This document shows, piece by piece, positions 36,551-45,777 of a stretch of DNA of 64,000 nucleotides (the first letter of the stretch is position 1; the number at the start of each line of letters is the position of its first letter). A model generated the notes under the pieces. It ran no database searches. It was not told the origin of the DNA and worked only from the letters and a program-made list of their open reading frames with translations. The stretch comes from Litchfieldia alkalitelluris. GTDB taxonomy: Bacteria > Bacillota > Bacilli > Bacillales > Salisediminibacteriaceae. The stretch spans positions 686,418 through 750,417 of the forward strand of contig NZ_KZ119600.1 in NCBI RefSeq assembly GCF_002153425.1, read 5' to 3'. A program made the position numbers and the translations under genes.

Positions 36551-36564
36551 GGGAGGGGAAGCAG

Positions 36565-37929
36565 ATGTTAGATGTATTGTTGTTGTCGAGGATTCAATTT
36601 ACTTTTACAGCTGTCATTCATTATTTATTTGTTCCATTGACGATAGGACTTGCAGTATTTATAGCCTATATGGAATTTAAGTACTGGCGAACAAGTAACC
36701 CATTGTACGATAAGATGTCGCGTTTTTGGACGAAATTATTCTTAATTAATTTTGCTATTGGACTTGCAACAGGGATTACGATGGAATTCCAATTTGGTAC
36801 GAACTGGGCAGCTTACTCTAGGTATGTTGGGGATATATTTGGAGCGCCACTAGCTGCTGAAGGAGTATTTGCATTTTTTCTAGAATCGACATTCATTGGT
36901 TTACTCGTATTCGGAAGAAACAAAATATCAAAGGGAATGCGGTTTTTCGCGGCACTCATGATCGCCGTGGGGACGAATCTATCTGCGTTTTGGATTATTG
37001 CCGCGAACTCTTGGCAGCAAACACCAGCAGGGTATGCGATAAATAACGCGATGAATAGGGCGGAATTAGCGAGTTTTAGGGAAGCTGTATTTAATCCTTC
37101 GACAATGGTGAGGTATTCCCACGTTGTTATTGGTGCATTAATTACTGCAGCTATATTTGTGATTGCTATCAGCGCTTACTTTTTAATAAAAAACAAAAAT
37201 GTCATGCTTGCCAAAAAATCGATGCAAGTTGCTATCGTTATAGGGCTAGTATTTACTGTGCTTCAAGGCTTCTCAGGACATACGCATGGGGCACTTGTAG
37301 GAGAGACACAGCCTGAAAAGCTCGCTGCATATGAAGCGCATTGGGAAACGCAAGAACGGGCGCCACTCTTATTGTTTGCTATTCCAGATACTGCAAACGA
37401 GACGAATAGATTTGAAATAGGTATTCCAGGACTCCTTAGTTACCTTACTTTTAGTGATTTCAATGCATCAGTGACGGGGCTACAGGAATTCGCAGCAGAG
37501 GATAGGCCGCCTGTAACGGGGAACTTTTATGCCTTTCGAATCATGGTTGGGTTAGGAATATTTATGATTGCTTGGATGATTTATCTTTCGTTTCAATTGA
37601 GAAAAGGTAGGTTGTGGGATAATCATCTAGCTTTAAAGGTGTCATTATTTATTTTACCAATGCCTTTCCTAGCAAATATATTTGGTTGGATTGTTGCCGA
37701 GTGGGGAAGACAGCCTTGGATCGTATATGGTCTCCTTCGAACAGAAGACGCAGTATCTCATCTGAGTGTAGCCGAGGTAGCAATTTCATTAACTTTATTT
37801 GTAACGATCTATCTCTTCCTGCTGTATCTGATGATCTATTTGATGCAAAAAGAAGTTCGGAAATTTGATATGGATAAGGATATAAAAACAGTTATAGAGG
37901 ATGACAAGAAAGAGGGGGTATTAGGATGA
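36565..37929 (+). CDS. cydA: Cytochrome bd ubiquinol/menaquinol oxidase subunit I
   Basis: 454 residues, the catalytic subunit of the high-affinity terminal oxidase in the cytoplasmic membrane. Heme ligands are visible as His19 (AVIHYLFVPLTIG), His186 (RYSHVVIGA) and Met327 (FRIMVGLG). GRQPW is at 381-385. The quinol-binding loop is of the short type found in Bacillus. Nine hydrophobic segments are seen. It overlaps cydB by 4 bases. Confidence 0.96.
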   Translation: MLDVLLLSRIQFTFTAVIHYLFVPLTIGLAVFIAYMEFKYWRTSNPLYDKMSRFWTKLFLINFAIGLATGITMEFQFGTNWAAYSRYVGDIFGAPLAAEGVFAFFLESTFIGLLVFGRNKISKGMRFFAALMIAVGTNLSAFWIIAANSWQQTPAGYAINNAMNRAELASFREAVFNPSTMVRYSHVVIGALITAAIFVIAISAYFLIKNKNVMLAKKSMQVAIVIGLVFTVLQGFSGHTHGALVGETQPEKLAAYEAHWETQERAPLLLFAIPDTANETNRFEIGIPGLLSYLTFSDFNASVTGLQEFAAEDRPPVTGNFYAFRIMVGLGIFMIAWMIYLSFQLRKGRLWDNHLALKVSLFILPMPFLANIFGWIVAEWGRQPWIVYGLLRTEDAVSHLSVAEVAISLTLFVTIYLFLLYLMIYLMQKEVRKFDMDKDIKTVIEDDKKEGVLG

Positions 37930-38948
37930 TCGACTTAAATATGATTTGGTTTTTCCTTGTAGGAGTATTGATCATTGGATACGCCGTCCTAGACGGATTT
38001 GACCTAGGGATTGGCAGCCTCTTTTACGTGCTTGGGAAAAACGATGAGGAAAAAAAGACCCTAGTGAATTCTATCGGTCCAGTATGGGATGGGAATGAAG
38101 TGTGGCTCTTAACTGGGGCAGGGGCACTTTTTGCTGCGTTTCCTTTCGTCTACGCCACTGTTTTCAGCGGTTTTTATCTTGCAATGATGCTCGTACTATT
38201 TGCATTAATCTTTCGGGCTATTGCCATTGAATATTACTTTAAGACAGATGATGATAAAAAGATGCAAAGGTTGATGGGGAAACTATTTTTTATTGGAAGT
38301 CTAGTTCCCTCCCTTCTTTTTGGGGTCGCCATAGGAAATGTGGTTGTAGGAATTGAGCTTGATGCCATGTCTAACTATGTAGGCACATTCTTTCAACTAT
38401 TAAATCCATATGCACTCATTATAGGTGTAGTAGGTTTAGCAGGATTTTTACTTCAAGGGACGACATATACTATTTTGAAAACTGAAGGGGCGCTGCAAGA
38501 ACGGGCAATCTCTTTAACTACCTTGTTCATGCCTATTCTCCTAATTACGTGGATTGGAGGGACTGCTGCTACCCAAATTTATGCACCGCACATGTTTGAT
38601 AACTTTTTCAATAATTGGGTGTTATTGATTTTCCCATTCATTACGCTCATTAGTTTAGTTACGATCCCGTTCCTGTTAAATAGAAAGCGATATGGTTGGG
38701 TATTTATATCAAGCTCATTCATTATTCTCACTAAAATTTTAACGATTGCGATTGGGCTGTTTCCAAATCTCGTCATTGCAACGAACCCAATGAAAAATCT
38801 AACCATCTATAATGCATCATCAACAGATTTAACCCTTACTGTTATGCTCATAATCGCTTTGATTGGTATGCCCCTTGTTATTGCTTATACAGCTTACGTT
38901 TACTATGTTTTTAGAGGGAAAACTCCAGCGGAGCGGGAAGGATATTAA
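37926..38948 (+). CDS. cydB: Cytochrome bd oxidase subunit II
   Basis: 340 residues with about eight to nine membrane segments. The conserved N-terminus (GYAVLDGFDLGIG) and GPVWDGNEVWLLTGAGALFAAFP mark the family. It partners CydA; the two genes overlap, indicating coupled translation. Confidence 0.95.
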   Translation: MIDLNMIWFFLVGVLIIGYAVLDGFDLGIGSLFYVLGKNDEEKKTLVNSIGPVWDGNEVWLLTGAGALFAAFPFVYATVFSGFYLAMMLVLFALIFRAIAIEYYFKTDDDKKMQRLMGKLFFIGSLVPSLLFGVAIGNVVVGIELDAMSNYVGTFFQLLNPYALIIGVVGLAGFLLQGTTYTILKTEGALQERAISLTTLFMPILLITWIGGTAATQIYAPHMFDNFFNNWVLLIFPFITLISLVTIPFLLNRKRYGWVFISSSFIILTKILTIAIGLFPNLVIATNPMKNLTIYNASSTDLTLTVMLIIALIGMPLVIAYTAYVYYVFRGKTPAEREGY

Positions 38949-38957
38949 TGGTAACCG

Positions 38958-40742
38958 ATGATTGATAGAAGGTTAAATGACTGGGCGATAAAAAATAAGC
39001 GGTTAATGAGCGGCAATATTTTATTAAGCATTCTTAGTGGTGCAATCATTATCGGACAGGCATATGTCATTGCCACGATTGTACAGCTTGCTTTTTTACA
39101 AAAAGAGGGGTTGAGTTCTTTACTCCCCCTCTTTGCCCTCTTATTCACTCTCTTTCTACTAAGAAGCATCTTGGATTATGCAGTAGCCAAGGGGAATCTA
39201 AGATTTGCTAGCAAGATGAAGGGGATATTTAGGAAGAGTTTGATGGAAAAATATATTGGCTCCAGTGTGTTGCATGCGAACCGTTATAAAACAGGGGAGC
39301 AAGTGTCATTATACACAAGTGGTGTCGAGCAACTGGACGATTACTATCGAAGTTATCTTCCTCAGCTGATACAATCTTCCATCATTCCAGTGATGATACT
39401 AGTCGTAGTGTTTTTGAATAATGTCTATTCTGGATTAATCATGCTCATTACAGCTCCCCTCATACCCGTTTTTATGATGCTAATCGGGAGTATGGCGGAG
39501 AAGAAAACGCAAGAACAATTAGAGAGCATGCTGAGGTTTTCTGGACATTTCCTAGAAACTTTAAAGGGGATTGTTACTTTAAAGTTATTTGGCAGGAGTA
39601 AAACTCACGGGGAGCAGGTGAAACTGCGAAGTGATCAATTCACGGAAGCCACCATGTCAGTGCTCAAAATAGCTTTTTTATCTGCGTTGATGCTCGAGGT
39701 GTTGGCAACCATCAGTACCGCTATGATTGCGGTGGAAGTGGGGCTGCGTTTAGTATACGGCCAGCTAACGTTCCATACGGCATTCTTTGTGTTACTGTTG
39801 GCACCTGAACTCTATCAACCTTTAAAAAACCTAGGTGCTAGTTTTCATACAGGTAGAAATAGTATTGCTGCTGCAAAAAAAGTATGGGAAGTACTTGATG
39901 AGGAGGACAGGCCTGTTCAGTGGGGGGAAAAAGAACTTAATAGCCTTTCCAGAGTTAAAGAGTTAACGCTGAAAAATGTATCTTATCAATTGGAGCAACA
40001 GGGAAGAGTTGATGAGGGTAATGGTAACGGTTTGTCCGAAACTGCGGAGATTTTATCTGACATTTCGTTACAAATGACTAGAGGGCAGCGTGTGGCAATA
40101 ATTGGTCCTAGTGGTGCTGGGAAAACGACGTTGTTGAAGGTGGTACTCGGACTCCTTTCCCCATCTGAGGGAGAGATATTGGTGAACGGAACTCCATTAC
40201 CATTTTTTTCAGAAGAAGAGTGGTTATCACAAGTGGCTTATGTCGACCAGTTTCCCTATATATTTAGTGGCTCCATCTTTGATAATGTTGCATTAAGTAA
40301 GCCTGAGGCAAGTGAGAAGGAAGTTCAGAGGGCGTGTGAATTTGCAGGGGTGGACCTTTTCGTAAGTGAATTTTCTAACGGCTATGAAACTATCGTTGGT
40401 GAAGGGGGAAGGGGTCTGTCTGGTGGGGAAAAACAACGGATCGCATTAGCACGGGCATTTCTGAAACGTGCTCCCATTGTTGTTTTAGATGAACCAACGG
40501 CAGGATTGGATCTAGAAACAGAGGCTATCTTAACGAAGTCCATTGAAACCTTTAGTGAAGACGGAATGGTTCTAATGGTAGCCCATAGATTGCAGACGAT
40601 CTTAAAAGCGGATGTTGTCTATCTTCTTGAAAATGGAAGGATTAAGGGAGCTGGGAGTCATGAAGAATTGATGACTGCATCGCCTGCGTATCAAAAAATG
40701 ATGTCTGCTTATCAAGGGGGAGTGAGTCATGAAGTTTTATAG
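38958..40742 (+). CDS. cydD: Thiol-reductant ABC exporter subunit CydD (cydC in B. subtilis naming)
   Basis: 594 residues, a half-transporter. Six membrane helices (about 20-310) are followed by an ATPase domain with Walker A GPSGAGKTT, signature LSGGEKQR and Walker B IVVLDEPTAGLD. With the next gene product it forms the heterodimeric exporter needed for assembly of cytochrome bd, known to export cysteine or glutathione in Escherichia coli. It overlaps the following gene by 14 bases. Confidence 0.92.
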   Translation: MIDRRLNDWAIKNKRLMSGNILLSILSGAIIIGQAYVIATIVQLAFLQKEGLSSLLPLFALLFTLFLLRSILDYAVAKGNLRFASKMKGIFRKSLMEKYIGSSVLHANRYKTGEQVSLYTSGVEQLDDYYRSYLPQLIQSSIIPVMILVVVFLNNVYSGLIMLITAPLIPVFMMLIGSMAEKKTQEQLESMLRFSGHFLETLKGIVTLKLFGRSKTHGEQVKLRSDQFTEATMSVLKIAFLSALMLEVLATISTAMIAVEVGLRLVYGQLTFHTAFFVLLLAPELYQPLKNLGASFHTGRNSIAAAKKVWEVLDEEDRPVQWGEKELNSLSRVKELTLKNVSYQLEQQGRVDEGNGNGLSETAEILSDISLQMTRGQRVAIIGPSGAGKTTLLKVVLGLLSPSEGEILVNGTPLPFFSEEEWLSQVAYVDQFPYIFSGSIFDNVALSKPEASEKEVQRACEFAGVDLFVSEFSNGYETIVGEGGRGLSGGEKQRIALARAFLKRAPIVVLDEPTAGLDLETEAILTKSIETFSEDGMVLMVAHRLQTILKADVVYLLENGRIKGAGSHEELMTASPAYQKMMSAYQGGVSHEVL

Positions 40743-42441
40743 ATTACTAAGGCTCATGACCAAAGAGAAAAAATATATCTGTTTGGCAATACTCTTTGGG
40801 TTTCTTGCAGCAATTAGTTCCATTGGACTTTTAGGTGCAGGGGGATATCTTATTTCCCAAGCTGCACTAGAGCCCCCTTTATATACATTGACCCTAACTA
40901 TTATTGCAGTACGATTTTTTGGACTTCTTCGAGCAGGAAGCAGGTATGGGGAACGATATATGTCGCATAAGGCTACTTTCCGAATTCTTGGCAGGCTGCG
41001 AGCGTATGTATACGACCTACTCGAACCAGTTACTCCACAAATATTTTCTAAATATCGAAGTGGTGATTTACTGGCACGGATGGTTTCTGATGTAGACCGA
41101 CTACAATTTTTTTTCCTAAAAGTTGTCTATCCGCCAGTAGTGATGGTCATTGTCTTTTTGCTCACAGGAATATTTTTGATCCGATTTTCCTTGTTGTTAA
41201 CGGTTGTTCTATGGCTTGGTTTCTTTTTCGTGGCCATAGCAGTTCCAATGATTCTTTCTATGGTGCAAAAACGAATGAAGCCTGTCCTTAGGGAGAAAAA
41301 TGGTGCATTATCAAATGAAGTAAGTGAACTCTTCTACGGATTCACTGATTTAAAAACGAATTTACAGCTATCGAAAAAAAATGAAGCAACGGAATATGAA
41401 TCCGCGGAGCTAATTAACGCGCAAGAACGGGAACACATTGTTCAATTGAAGGGAGAGACTATTGCGAAGGGGATCTCCTTTATGGTTGCTTTGGGTGTGT
41501 TATTTCTTGGTGTTATGTTAGTGAATGCAGGCGAAGTAAATGGTGTCATGCTGGCGCTCTTAGTGTTAGTGAGCTTAACGGTGTTCGAAACGGCTACTCC
41601 GATGGTAGAATTGCCGGGGCATATCGAAGAAAGTCATGAAGCAGAGAGGAGAGTCTTTTCTGTTTCTGATCAAGATTTGAAGCCTATTGTGGAAAAGGGA
41701 GAGATTGGGGTTGCAAGTAGTAGATTCCCCCAATCCATCACTTTCCAGAATGTTTCATTTGCGTATCCAGGGAATGAAAGGTCGTCTTTGAAGGGTATAT
41801 CATTCCGAGTAAATCCAGGTGAGAAGGTTGCCATCGTAGGCCCTAGCGGTTCTGGTAAAACAACGGTCCTCCAGTTATTACTTCAGTTTTACTATGGGTA
41901 TTCTGGAGAAATTAATATTGGAAATCACGATATTAAGCTTATGAACGAAGAATCGACTAGGGAATTATTTAGCGTTGTGATGCAAGAAAATTATTTTTTT
42001 CAAGACACAGTTAAAAAAAATTTACTCTTAGCAAAACCTAATGGGACAGAGGCGGAGTTGAAGCGGGTACTAGAAGCAGTATCCCTTCAGAAACTCCCGC
42101 TGGAAACGATGGTAAATGGAATGGAGATATCAGGTGGAGAAAGGCAGCGACTTGCCATTGCTCGAATGCTGTTAAAGGATGCCCCAATTGTCCTGCTAGA
42201 TGAGCTGACAACGGGAATTGATTCTATTACTGAACAGGAAATTTTCTCTGTACTTTGGCCACATGTTAGGGGGAAGTCTGTCATCTACATCACCCATCGC
42301 CTTCGTGACCTACATCTGATGGACAAAATCATTGTGATTGATAAGGGGCGTATTTTGGAGCAAGGGACTTATAAAGAGTTAATGAAAAAACAACATGGTT
42401 ATTTTCGACGCTTGAAGCAACTGGAGCAAGAGCTTGTATAG
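40729..42441 (+). CDS. cydC: Thiol-reductant ABC exporter subunit CydC (cydD in B. subtilis naming)
   Basis: 570 residues, with the membrane domain first (LLGAGGYLISQAALEPPLYTL and GERYMSHKATFRILGRLR are typical). The ATPase domain follows, with Walker A GPSGSGKTT, signature ISGGERQR and Walker B IVLLDELTTGID, where Leu replaces the usual Pro. The start lies in the end of cydD behind AAGGGGGAG. It is the last gene of the cyd operon. Confidence 0.92.
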   Translation: MKFYRLLRLMTKEKKYICLAILFGFLAAISSIGLLGAGGYLISQAALEPPLYTLTLTIIAVRFFGLLRAGSRYGERYMSHKATFRILGRLRAYVYDLLEPVTPQIFSKYRSGDLLARMVSDVDRLQFFFLKVVYPPVVMVIVFLLTGIFLIRFSLLLTVVLWLGFFFVAIAVPMILSMVQKRMKPVLREKNGALSNEVSELFYGFTDLKTNLQLSKKNEATEYESAELINAQEREHIVQLKGETIAKGISFMVALGVLFLGVMLVNAGEVNGVMLALLVLVSLTVFETATPMVELPGHIEESHEAERRVFSVSDQDLKPIVEKGEIGVASSRFPQSITFQNVSFAYPGNERSSLKGISFRVNPGEKVAIVGPSGSGKTTVLQLLLQFYYGYSGEINIGNHDIKLMNEESTRELFSVVMQENYFFQDTVKKNLLLAKPNGTEAELKRVLEAVSLQKLPLETMVNGMEISGGERQRLAIARMLLKDAPIVLLDELTTGIDSITEQEIFSVLWPHVRGKSVIYITHRLRDLHLMDKIIVIDKGRILEQGTYKELMKKQHGYFRRLKQLEQELV

Positions 42442-42798
42442 ACCAGTGCTTTAGTGTTTTGTAAAACAATTGTGTGTTTAAGTTGGCAACGGGATTTGGG
42501 TTCTGGGCATGTGGAATTGAGGAATTGTGGGTCTCTGGATCTGTGGAGTTATGGAGTTGAGAATTTTGGAAATGTGGAGTTGTGGACCTCTGGTTCCGGC
42601 AGTTTACACCTCTGGCCCTGTGGAATAGTGGAAGTGTTAAATTTTGGAATTTGGAGTTGTGGGCCTCTAGAGCTAAGCAACTGCAGTTTACGTGTCTGGG
42701 CCAGTGCACCTTGCAATTCGCACTTATGGACCTCGAGGCTCTGGTGCTCTGCACTTTGTAGCTTGGAATTCAACCTCAAAATTCGCCTGAAATATAAA
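42442..42798. other. G/T-rich degenerate repeats after cydC
   Basis: About 350 bp of low-complexity sequence with many variants of TGTGGAGTTGTGGACCTCTGG. A reading frame is open across it, but its product is repetitive and has no ribosome binding site, so I do not call a gene. It is the 3' untranslated region of the cyd operon up to the terminator. Confidence 0.6.
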
Positions 42799-42843
42799 AC
42801 AAAGTGCTCCCTGTCATAAAAGTGATGGGGAGCACTTTTATTT
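42799..42843 (+). terminator. Rho-independent terminator of the cyd operon
   Basis: AAAGTGCTCCC and GGGGAGCACTTTT pair around a loop of about 15 bases and are followed by ATTTATT. Confidence 0.9.
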
Positions 42844-42865
42844 ATTGTATGGGGAACTTTCAGGG

Positions 42866-43800
42866 AGGGATAGTGCCCGAAGCCCGTGGCTCTCAGCAGT
42901 TCCCGGCACTATGAAGCCGAGATAGTGCCCGAAGCCCGTGACTCGAAGAAGCTCCGGGCAGTATGAAGCCGAGATAGTGCCCGAAGCCCGTGGCTCGTAG
43001 AAGCTCCGGGCACTATGAAGCCGTGAAAGTGCCCGAAGCAAGTGGCGCGGATATGCTCCGGGCAGTATGAAGCCGAGATAGTGCCCGAAGCCCGAGGCTC
43101 GCAGAATCTCCGGGCACTATGAAGCCGTGAAAGTGCCCGAAGCAAGTGGCTCGTAGAAGCTCCGGGCACTAAGAAGCCGAGATAGTACCCGAAGTGCGTG
43201 GCGCGGATATGCTCCGGGCACTAAGAAGCCGAGATAGTGCCCGAAGCGCGTGGCGCGGATCTGCTCCGGGCCCTAAGAAGCCGAGATAGTGCCCGAAGCC
43301 CGTGGCTCGTAGAAGCTCCGGGCACTATGAAGCCGTGAAAGTGCCCGAAGCAAGTGGCTCGTAGAAGCTCCGGGCACTAAGAAGCCGAGATAGTACCCGA
43401 AGTGCGTGGCGCGGATATGCTCCGGGCACTAAGAAGCCGAGATAGTGCCCGAAGCGCGTGGCGCGGATATGCTCCGGGCACTAAGAAGCCGAGATAGTGC
43501 CCGAAGCCCGAGGCTCGCAGAATCTCCGGGCAGTATGAAGCCGAGATAGTGCCCGAAGCCCGTGACTCGTAGAAGCTCCGGGCACTAAGAAGCCGAGATA
43601 GTGCCCGAAGCCCGTGACTCGTAAATGCTCCGGGCACTATGAAGCTGTGAAAGTGCCCGAAGCCCGTGACTCGCAAATGCTCCGGGCACTATGAAGCTGT
43701 GATAGTTCCCGAAGCCTGCGCCCTGAAGCACCTCCGGGCACTAACAAGCAGGAATAGTGCCCGAAGTCCGCGCACCGCAGCACCTTCGAGCACTAACATC
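42866..43800. repeat. Palindromic tandem array B3 (52-bp period, CGGGCACTA family)
   Basis: About eighteen units. CTCCGGGCACTATGAAG and GATAGTGCCCGAAG pair around a loop of about 9 bases (GAAGCCGAG), followed by a private linker such as CCCGTGGCTCGTAGAAG. Linker types (CGTGGCGCGGATATG, CGAGGCTCGCAGAAT and others) recur in order at distances that are multiples of 52. It lies directly behind the cyd terminator and before the terminator of the minus-strand GH5 gene. Confidence 0.93.
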
Positions 43801-43834
43801 AAAAAAAATACCGGGCGGTTTTTGCCCGGTATAC
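43801..43834 (-). terminator. Rho-independent terminator of the cytoplasmic GH5 gene
   Basis: On the minus strand ACCGGGC and GCCCGGT pair around AAAAACC and are followed by ATTTTTTTT. Confidence 0.88.
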
Positions 43835-43922
43835 TCATAAATTAGTATTGTGTTCAAATCTATCTAATCGAACTAAATTTTCCAAATAATTATATGATTT
43901 CACTTAGGCTGACAAATAAAAT

Positions 43923-45383
43923 CTAATTAGAGTGTTTTTCGATTATTTTAGCCAGGCCATCGTTTACTTTACAATGCTTCAAAGAAAATGATTGCAATAC
44001 ATCATCAAGTTTTTCCTCAGACATCCCTTTAAACAGTTTTACAAACTGAGGTTGCAACACTGCGGCAACATAATTCGTTAAAGTCGCCCGTGAAAGGCAA
44101 TTTAAATTAGCACCTGCGTGGAACTCCTTATCGTCAATCACGTTTGCCATCAACTGACTCATTTCCTTCAGTTGCTTTTTGATAGGGGGCTCTGGTAACC
44201 ACGACATCCAATCGTCCGTTCCTAATTGCTGCTTCTTATGGATAAATCCTTCGATTAACTGCATATAGTCTGACCTTTCATCTAGGGTGACTAACCCCAT
44301 CACCCCCACATCTTTATAAGTCCAGGTAGACCAATGGGCGCCATGCTCCTCAAACACTGCAATTTGGTCATCCATTGCTCGCAGTCTGTCTTGTACTTCC
44401 GAGGCGAGGCCATTATAAACGGAACCAAACTCTCCAACCCAGAGGGGAACTTGATGCTGTTTCGTATATACGGTCCCTTCATGTTGTGTAAAAACTTCAG
44501 TTTGCTTTTCTTTATTCCAGAAGGAAGTAGTATTTTCATTAAATTTCGTAGCAGTGATTTCTCCAGGGTATGCCCCTGGACCAAAGCCTGCAGCGGTATA
44601 ATTATGACTGCTATATACAAGATCTTCTGCAAAAGGTGCTTCAAGCCCACTAAAAAGGACGGAGTATTTATCCCCTTCCAAAAAGATAATGTGGTCTGGA
44701 TCAATCTTTCGGATAGCTTCCACTGTTTGTCGATAAACACTATTCATTTTTTCCCAATCAGGTTGATAGTTTTGAAAAAAGCTGTGTGGCAAATCACCAT
44801 GTGGCGTGTTAACGCAAGGCTCATTCATGATATTATAGCCAGCAATCACGCCTCTGCCCTTGTATCGTCTTGCGAATTCTTCCCATAATGCAATAAAACG
44901 ATTTTGATAGTCCGCGTTATCCCAAAAGAGGCTGTGATTCACATCATTATCAGAGTGCCAATGGGCATTTTGAAACCCTTGAGCGGCATGCATATCTAAG
45001 ATGACGTATAGTCCATGTTTTTCGCATAGATTAATAATAGTATCAAGTCTTTGAAATCCCTCTTCAATATAATTGTAAGGGTTTTCATCATTTTCGAAAT
45101 GACGATAGTTCAGCGGGATTCGGATAGAGTTCATGCCAGTATTTTTGATAAAAATAATGTCGTCTTCGTTGAAAAAATGGTTGAGAAAACGATCGAAGAA
45201 AAATGTCGCTTTGTTTTTCCCGAGTGTTTCATTAAATAATTCCCTTAATGTATGTTCACTTCCACAATGGCCAGTAATGAAGTCCTCCATATTCATCCAG
45301 CCGCCAATACCAGTTCCCCTTAGTTGAATGTTTTGTTGAGATTGATTAATGATTTTGCCACCTTTAACTTGTAGTAACTCCAT
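43923..45383 (-). CDS. Cytoplasmic glycoside hydrolase family 5 enzyme
   Basis: 486 residues from the ATG at 45383, preceded by AAAGGAGG; a frame starting at 45425 lacks such a site. There is no signal peptide. The GH5 barrel (about 20-390) has the acid/base Glu188 in YNIMNEP and the nucleophile Glu318 in LWVGEFGS, with RIPLNYRHF and DMHAAQG as further family motifs. The last 90 residues are an additional helical part I do not recognise. It may cut imported beta-glucan oligosaccharides, given its neighbours. It is divergent from the first GH1 gene, with two CGAAAGCG-type operators between them. Confidence 0.85.
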   Translation of the reverse strand: MELLQVKGGKIINQSQQNIQLRGTGIGGWMNMEDFITGHCGSEHTLRELFNETLGKNKATFFFDRFLNHFFNEDDIIFIKNTGMNSIRIPLNYRHFENDENPYNYIEEGFQRLDTIINLCEKHGLYVILDMHAAQGFQNAHWHSDNDVNHSLFWDNADYQNRFIALWEEFARRYKGRGVIAGYNIMNEPCVNTPHGDLPHSFFQNYQPDWEKMNSVYRQTVEAIRKIDPDHIIFLEGDKYSVLFSGLEAPFAEDLVYSSHNYTAAGFGPGAYPGEITATKFNENTTSFWNKEKQTEVFTQHEGTVYTKQHQVPLWVGEFGSVYNGLASEVQDRLRAMDDQIAVFEEHGAHWSTWTYKDVGVMGLVTLDERSDYMQLIEGFIHKKQQLGTDDWMSWLPEPPIKKQLKEMSQLMANVIDDKEFHAGANLNCLSRATLTNYVAAVLQPQFVKLFKGMSEEKLDDVLQSFSLKHCKVNDGLAKIIEKHSN

Positions 45384-45539
45384 AAACACAGCCTCCTTTG
45401 ATGTGAAAAACTGACTTACTACCATTCTATCATACAGTAGGAGCAGCGGAATGACGGTGTTTGTAATTCATGTTACAAAGAAGTTTAAATTTTGTAAAAT
45501 TAGTATTGCAATTTAAAATACCTGGGATTATAATGATTA

Positions 45540-45553
45540 CGAAAGCGGTTTCT
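45540..45553. promoter_or_regulatory. LacI-type operator 1
   Basis: CGAAAGCGGTTTCT, a near-palindrome of the CGAAAGCGCTTTCG type, in the divergent region between the GH5 and GH1 genes. CcpA sites look similar and cannot be excluded. Confidence 0.6.
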
Positions 45554-45682
45554 TAGTTAAAAATGGAAAACTGTTTTATGACTTATTTTGAAGTAGTGTT
45601 GTTATTTATAGTGAACTCAGTTTTTTTATAGGTAAGATATTATAATATAAATTAAATATATTATATTTTTATATCATTTTTC

Positions 45683-45696
45683 CGAAAGCGCTTTTG
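45683..45696. promoter_or_regulatory. LacI-type operator 2
   Basis: CGAAAGCGCTTTTG lies 82 bases before the GH1 start, downstream of AT-rich promoter-like sequence. It has one mismatch to a perfect palindrome. Confidence 0.7.
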
Positions 45697-45777
45697 TAAA
45701 AACTCACATAGCACGCTTTTAGGAGGTGATTAGAAACTTTAGTATCAAAATATGATTTTATGAAAGGGGTTTCATAA

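Noticed and set aside
42454-42819. 121-codon frame after cydC
   Set aside because: Low-complexity G/T-rich DNA before a terminator, without a ribosome site; the product is repetitive Leu/Trp/Ser/Cys.
43377-43676. Minus-strand frames in array B3
   Set aside because: Repeat translations (SGTISAS-type units) from 52-bp palindromes.
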